From: Bacillota bacterium
GTDB lineage: Bacteria > Bacillota_I > Bacilli_A > ML615J-28 > CAG-698
Assembly: GCA_023410025.1 (NCBI GenBank)
Contig: JAEYQM010000019.1
Coordinates: 1 to 8,805, forward strand
Direction of reading: 5' to 3'
Length of the DNA stretch: 8,805 nt
Below the pieces are notes generated by a model. The model was given only the letters and a program-made list of their open reading frames with translations. It ran no database searches and had not been told where the DNA came from. Numbering within the stretch: position 1 is the first letter of the stretch; each line of letters opens with the position of its first letter. The translations under genes and the position numbers were made by a program. Below, in pieces: positions 6,006-8,805 of the stretch.

Positions 6006-6164
6006 ATGAGCCATATTGCATGCAAAGGTAAGATTGCTATCGTTTTAGAAGAATTAGGATTTAGTACAAAAAGAATTAAAGAAATACTAAAACTTCTCGA
6101 TAAGAAAAACAAAGAGATAACTGAACAAGAAGCTGAAAGCTATTACGTCAAAAGTAATTATTAA
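6006..6164 (+). CDS. Small mobile-element protein of unknown function
   Basis: 52 residues, beginning MSHIACKGK and ending YYVKSNY. ATG at 6006 follows AAGGAG (5992-5997) at 8 bases, one of the best ribosome sites in the window. It is basic and helical (about residues 10-31, EELGFSTKRIKEILKLL), which could form a helix-turn-helix-like or coiled surface, but no family is recognised. The next gene begins 19 bases later behind its own AAGGAG. The good ribosome sites and open frames contrast with the decayed HINT sequence around it and suggest recent arrival as part of a mobile element. Confidence 0.65.
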   Translation: MSHIACKGKIAIVLEELGFSTKRIKEILKLLDKKNKEITEQEAESYYVKSNY

Positions 6165-6183
6165 AGAAAGGAGAAATTAAAAT

Positions 6184-6609
6184 TTGAAAGTAAAAGTAGA
6201 ATTCACACTTAAAGCAACTCAAAGAAAAGGCTTAACCCCTAGATATGATCTAACAGTTGTTTTAAAAGATATCAATGCTAATCAAAACACATTTGGTAAG
6301 AACTTTGCCAATATTGAAATTCAACCTGCTAAACAGCTAGAAATGGGAGATTACCAATTAATTTGTAATGAAAGAGGATTAGGAGATTTAATGCAAACTT
6401 CTAAGGGATTTAGAATTAAAGAAGCAGATGCTGAGATAGGAATTGGTACATACGCTGACACCGGAGACAAGTATTACTTTATAAGAGTTGAGCTATGCAA
6501 AGATTTATATAGGAATTGCTATTTAACTGAATCACAAATCAAAAACCTAAAATACGTTAATTTAGGCTATAAATTTAAGGAAGTAGAAATTAATCCGATC
6601 GTTGAATAA
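6184..6609 (+). CDS. Hypothetical mobile-element protein, 141 residues
   Basis: TTG start at 6184 behind AAGGAG (6168-6173), spacing 10; no in-frame ATG near the 5' end offers a better choice. The sequence is mixed alpha/beta and soluble: an N-terminal strand KVKVEFTLK, the stretch IEIQPAKQLEMGDY, then GIGTYADTGDKYYFIRVEL and a C-terminal NLGYKFKEVEI. I do not recognise a family; single-strand DNA-binding or accessory replication proteins of small conjugative elements would be worth comparing. The stop overlaps the ATG of the next small gene (TAATG, 6607-6611), so these genes form a coupled operon. Its order before a small membrane protein and another coupled start is typical of mobile-element modules. 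Confidence 0.65.
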   Translation: MKVKVEFTLKATQRKGLTPRYDLTVVLKDINANQNTFGKNFANIEIQPAKQLEMGDYQLICNERGLGDLMQTSKGFRIKEADAEIGIGTYADTGDKYYFIRVELCKDLYRNCYLTESQIKNLKYVNLGYKFKEVEINPIVE

Positions 6610-6769
6610 TGTTATTAATTAATTTTATAGTCGATGGATTTAAAATAATTTATACGATAATTAAATTCACATTTAAAAAATATGGAAAGTATTAGTGATA
6701 ATAATTAGCACGATTGCTAGTATTTTCCTCCTTAAAAAAGTAAGAAAGGAGAAGAAAAAACAAGAATGA
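6609..6769 (+). pseudogene. Small single-pass membrane protein, one frameshift
   Basis: ATG at 6609 overlaps the previous stop. It reads MLLINFIVDG and a basic FTFKKYGK, then a TAG at 6693. Shifting frame near 6690 continues into VLVIIISTIASIFLLKK, a good transmembrane helix, and a Lys-rich tail ending at TGA 6767-6769. The two halves together make a protein of about 52 residues with one membrane segment and a positive-inside tail. A sequencing or assembly indel could also explain the shift. Confidence 0.55.
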
Positions 6770-6793
6770 TAAATATAAAAAAGATAATTCTTT
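6766..6793 (+). pseudogene. Severed first codons of a further mobile-element gene
   Basis: ATG at 6766 overlaps the preceding TGA (ATGA coupling) and reads MINIKKIIL before meeting HINT-homologous sequence at 6794, where it stops after one more codon (TAA 6796). The rest of the gene was lost at this joint. In Tn916-like modules the gene in this place is often a large coupling or ATPase protein, but too little remains to say. Confidence 0.45.
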
Positions 6794-7240
6794 ATTAATA
6801 GCGTAGAAACCGAAGATTTGGATGAGCCTGTAGCTACATATAATTTTGAGGTACAAGATTATCATACTTATTATGTAGGCAGTGAAGGAATATTAGTTCA
6901 TAATGCTTGTGGTAGTATTGCAGATGATTTAATTAATTCAAATGATGATATCAGAGTTTCCGATCTACCAGATGATGTAAGATTTTCATATGAGCAATAT
7001 TCTAAAAATGGATGGAAAGGTAATTTTAAAGGACAAACGCCTGGTACAAAAGCAGGAGGAATTTATGATAATATTCCAGCAAAATTACCTACTGGTCCCA
7101 ATTTAACTTATAGAGAATTTGATGCTGTGAATAAAGTTGCTGGATTGAGTAGAGGAGCACAGAGATTTGTAGTTGGAGGCGATATAAATATATATTATAC
7201 TGCAAAACATTATGCTAGTTTTTTTAGAGTTATTCCATAA
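6788..7240 (+). CDS. HINT C-end fused to a barnase-family ribonuclease toxin (no start codon)
   Basis: Open from 6788 with no ATG; a TTG at 6818 is the nearest candidate and has no ribosome site. Only the last 37 residues of the HINT remain, ending Val-His-Asn (6896-6904) and Ala-Cys. The toxin, 6911-7237, has the microbial ribonuclease (barnase/N1) signature: LTYREFD, then SRG-x-QRFVVG, then IYYTAKHYASFFRVI. Numbering from 6818, Glu100, Arg112, Arg116 and His131 match barnase Glu73, Arg83, Arg87 and His102; spacing from the first Arg onward is identical (4 and 15). All catalytic residues are present, so the enzyme should cleave RNA in a target cell. The barstar-like gene begins 11 bases after the stop. 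6794-6912 differs from 130-248 at only 5 bases, although the toxins are unrelated. Confidence 0.88.
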   Translation, partial: FFINSVETEDLDEPVATYNFEVQDYHTYYVGSEGILVHNACGSIADDLINSNDDIRVSDLPDDVRFSYEQYSKNGWKGNFKGQTPGTKAGGIYDNIPAKLPTGPNLTYREFDAVNKVAGLSRGAQRFVVGGDINIYYTAKHYASFFRVIP

Positions 7241-7251
7241 GGAGGAATTAA

Positions 7252-7644
7252 ATGATTATTAATAAATTTACAAAAATTAATGAATTAAAAGCAAATGAAA
7301 TGATTCGTGAAAAAATTAATAGTACTGAATTATTTATTGGAAAAATTGATTTGCATAATATTGAGACTTGGGAACAATTTTCAGAAGTCTTGGGCAATGT
7401 GTTTAAGTTTCCTATAAAAAATGAAGGATTTGATGGTACACGTGATTGGTTAGAAGATTTAGAATGGATTGAAAAAAATTCATATGAAGTTTATTTGTTT
7501 AATTATTATAAAATAAAAAATATAGATTTAAAAAATTTAATTTACATACTATTTACTTCTGTTACTGAATGGTGGTCAAATGGCGTTACAAAGTTTTGTG
7601 TAGATGGAGTAGCAAAATCATTTAATGTTTATTTAGTTGAGTAA
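7252..7644 (+). CDS. Barstar-like ribonuclease inhibitor (immunity protein)
   Basis: 130 residues; ATG at 7252 behind AAGGAGG (7239-7245), a strong site that overlaps the toxin stop. From about residue 27 it follows the barstar pattern: a strand (LFIGKIDLHNI), a helix beginning at TWEQFSEVLGNVF, FP, then FDGTRDWLEDLEWI, which matches the helix that plugs the barnase active site, and a beta strand (YEVYLFNYY). Acidic residues on and near that helix (Asp61, Asp65, Glu68, Asp69) would meet the basic RNase site. It is longer than classical barstar (about 90), with an extra N-terminal helix and a C-terminal strand. Together with the RNase it forms the most complete and convincing toxin-immunity pair in the window. 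Confidence 0.8.
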   Translation: MIINKFTKINELKANEMIREKINSTELFIGKIDLHNIETWEQFSEVLGNVFKFPIKNEGFDGTRDWLEDLEWIEKNSYEVYLFNYYKIKNIDLKNLIYILFTSVTEWWSNGVTKFCVDGVAKSFNVYLVE

Positions 7645-7650
7645 TTTATG

Positions 7651-7685
7651 AGAAGTCAGCGATAAAAAGTTGGCTTCTTTTTTTA
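7651..7685 (+). terminator. Intrinsic terminator of cassette 4
   Basis: AGAAGTCAGC (7651-7660) pairs with GTTGGCTTCT (7669-7678), 10 bp with two G-U pairs, and continues into a run of eight T. It begins 6 bases after the immunity stop. Confidence 0.85.
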
Positions 7686-7699
7686 TTGTTTTAAAGTAT

Positions 7700-7813
7700 A
7701 TGTTACGGAATCGTAGTGATAATATATGTGCATGATAGCGTTGATATGCAGTTGATAGTACGATAATAGTACGTGAATATGTTGTTGATATGCTGTTTAC
7801 GGCATGGTAAAAA
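7700..7813 (+). repeat. Cassette-associated intergenic repeat, copy 3
   Basis: A diverged copy of 911-1026: TGTTACGGAATCGTAG, ATAATATATGTGCATG, GTTGATATG and GGCATGGTAAAAAT are kept, while the middle differs and holds a small GTAC-GATAATA-GTAC dyad. It lies outside the long duplication, so it is an independent copy at the same place relative to an immunity gene. Confidence 0.65.
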
Positions 7814-8090
7814 TCATCAAATTTTAAGGGGAATAGTCAGTTTTCTGATTGAGAACTGAACACAAATAGTTGGACAATTTACATTAAAAAATAATTTAAT
7901 AAATAATAATATGCCATGACTTTTTTACGGCAATAATTATTTTGTTGAAAGATATGGTTATTATATACTTTAAGATTTAATACTTTTTAATTTTTATGAT
8001 AATCTAACATTACAATAATAATTAATATATTCTATAATTCTTTTATCGAATTCATCTTTTGATTTAAATTTTTTAATATAATAGAATTAA
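7814..8090 (+). other. A+T-rich spacer before the last HINT
   Basis: No gene is seen. CAGTTTTC (7838-7845) and GAGAACTG (7851-7858) form a short hairpin without a T run. The rest is low-complexity A+T with many stops in all frames. Confidence 0.6.
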
Positions 8091-8805
8091 GACTTAAGTA
8101 TTCCGCTTGTGTATGATCCAACACAATTAAATAAATGGAAATACTTTTGGGGTGTTACATGGAAGAGATTCTGGGGTAGTGCATTAGGAGAAATTGTTGC
8201 TGTTACTTTATTTGCAATTGCTTTAGTTATATAAATAATATGTCCTGCATTTGCACCAATGTTTATGATGGCATTTCTATCCTGGAAAGTCACACTAACA
8301 ATAGGTGGTATAATTGCTGGAATAAAAAGTATGAAGCAAGGAAATAGTTTTTTTAAAGCGTATGATAATTATATTAATCAAAACTGGGATCAATCATTAG
8401 CAATTTCAATGGCAACTGCACTTGTTTCATTTGGAATTAGTCAAGCTCTTACGCCAAAATGTTTTAAAGCAGGTACGCTTATTTTAACTGAAGATGGTTA
8501 TAAAAAAATTGAAGATGTAGAAGTTGGAGATAAAGTTTTATCATATAATGAGGATACAGGGAATAGTGATTATAAAGAAGTAGTTAGATTATTTAGAAAC
8601 ACAACAGAAAAATGGGTTCATATTGATGTAAATGGTGAGACTATTACATGTACTTCAGAACACCCGTTTTATATATTTAATGCAGAAGATACTCCAATTG
8701 TTGATTTTGAAGGTAGAGATGCAAGTGATTATCAAGGACAATGGGTAAAGGCAGAAAGCCTAAAAATTGGACATAAAGTATTGTTATCTAATGGAAAAAA
8801 TGGTA
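8091..8805 (+). pseudogene. C-terminal part of a toxin backbone: membrane segment, pre-HINT and HINT N-part (3' partial)
   Basis: Open after a TAA at 8088 and without a start codon. It reads VYDPTQLNKWKYFWG and WKRFWGSALG, then a hydrophobic stretch (IVAVTLFAIALVI), an in-frame TAA at 8232, and, still in the same frame, FAPMFMMAFLSW, LTIGGIIAGIKS, FKAYDNYINQNWDQS and an Ala-rich helix. The HINT starts at Cys (8460-8462, CFKAGTLILTEDGYKK), continues through GDKVLSYNEDT and the ITCTSEHPFYIF block with the conserved Thr and His, and leaves the window in KVLLSNGKNG. The two hydrophobic stretches suggest that the parent protein crosses or sits at a membrane before toxin release. The parent's N-terminal part is not here. 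Joined to 128-534 it would make a 153-residue HINT plus the first toxin. Confidence 0.75.
8679..8805 (+). repeat. Terminal direct repeat, copy B
   Basis: Identical to 1-127 over its full length. Continuing from 8805 into base 128 keeps the HINT reading frame. Confidence 0.95.

Noticed and set aside
911..7813. Integron-like cassette array with attC sites
   Set aside because: The repeats are direct and lack the paired attC boxes; no integrase is present, and HINT homology explains the exchange better.
8087..8293. Minus-strand open frame of 68 codons, and other minus-strand frames at 307-492, 2086-2319 and 4174-4428
   Set aside because: They lie opposite recognisable toxin, immunity or HINT sequence, have no ribosome sites and show no protein-like motifs.

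Overview
The window is A+T-rich (by eye about 70%), with Shine-Dalgarno motifs of the AGGAGG type, intrinsic terminators and TTG/GTG starts. This points to a low-GC Bacillota (Firmicutes), probably a clostridial or gut-type species. It is an accessory region: a graveyard and reservoir of polymorphic-toxin C-terminal cassettes. Each cassette is a piece of a HINT (intein-like, self-cleaving) domain ending in Val-His-Asn-Ala-Cys, then a different toxin domain, then its own immunity gene. No delivery or secretion domain, and no convincing start codon for any toxin, lies in the window. The toxins therefore look like silent 'orphan tips' that could be expressed only after recombination through the HINT sequence.

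Layout. 1-836: HINT C-end, an unrecognised toxin and an Imm40-like immunity gene. 837-1262: non-coding, with an intergenic repeat. 1263-2551: a complete HINT broken by one stop codon, an ADP-ribosyltransferase-like toxin and a beta-barrel-like immunity gene, then a terminator. 2640-3412: a fossil rolling-circle replicon with a pT181-type nick-site hairpin and a decayed Rep_trans initiator gene. 3394-4109: a second, toxin-less copy of the Imm40-like gene with its downstream spacer. 4075-5816: a rearranged HINT, including a 213-bp (71-codon) tandem repeat of its C half, an HNH-like nuclease toxin and an immunity gene, then a terminator. 5880-6793: a second mobile-element remnant with small genes. 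6794-7644: HINT C-end, a barnase-family RNase and a barstar-like inhibitor, then a terminator. 7645-8090: spacer. 8091-8805: pre-HINT segment and HINT N-part running off the window.

The first and last 127 bases are identical. Joining them gives a complete, in-frame HINT domain that reads into the first toxin. This is what a contig closed on itself at k=127 looks like, so the window may be a whole circular contig of 8678 unique bases, or an assembly loop caused by the HINT repeats. Repeated HINT sequence appears to be the exchange platform: nearly identical HINT ends are attached to unrelated toxins, and several recombination joints can be placed to within a few bases. Immunity genes stay intact while HINT and rep sequences decay, which suggests that immunity is the trait under selection.
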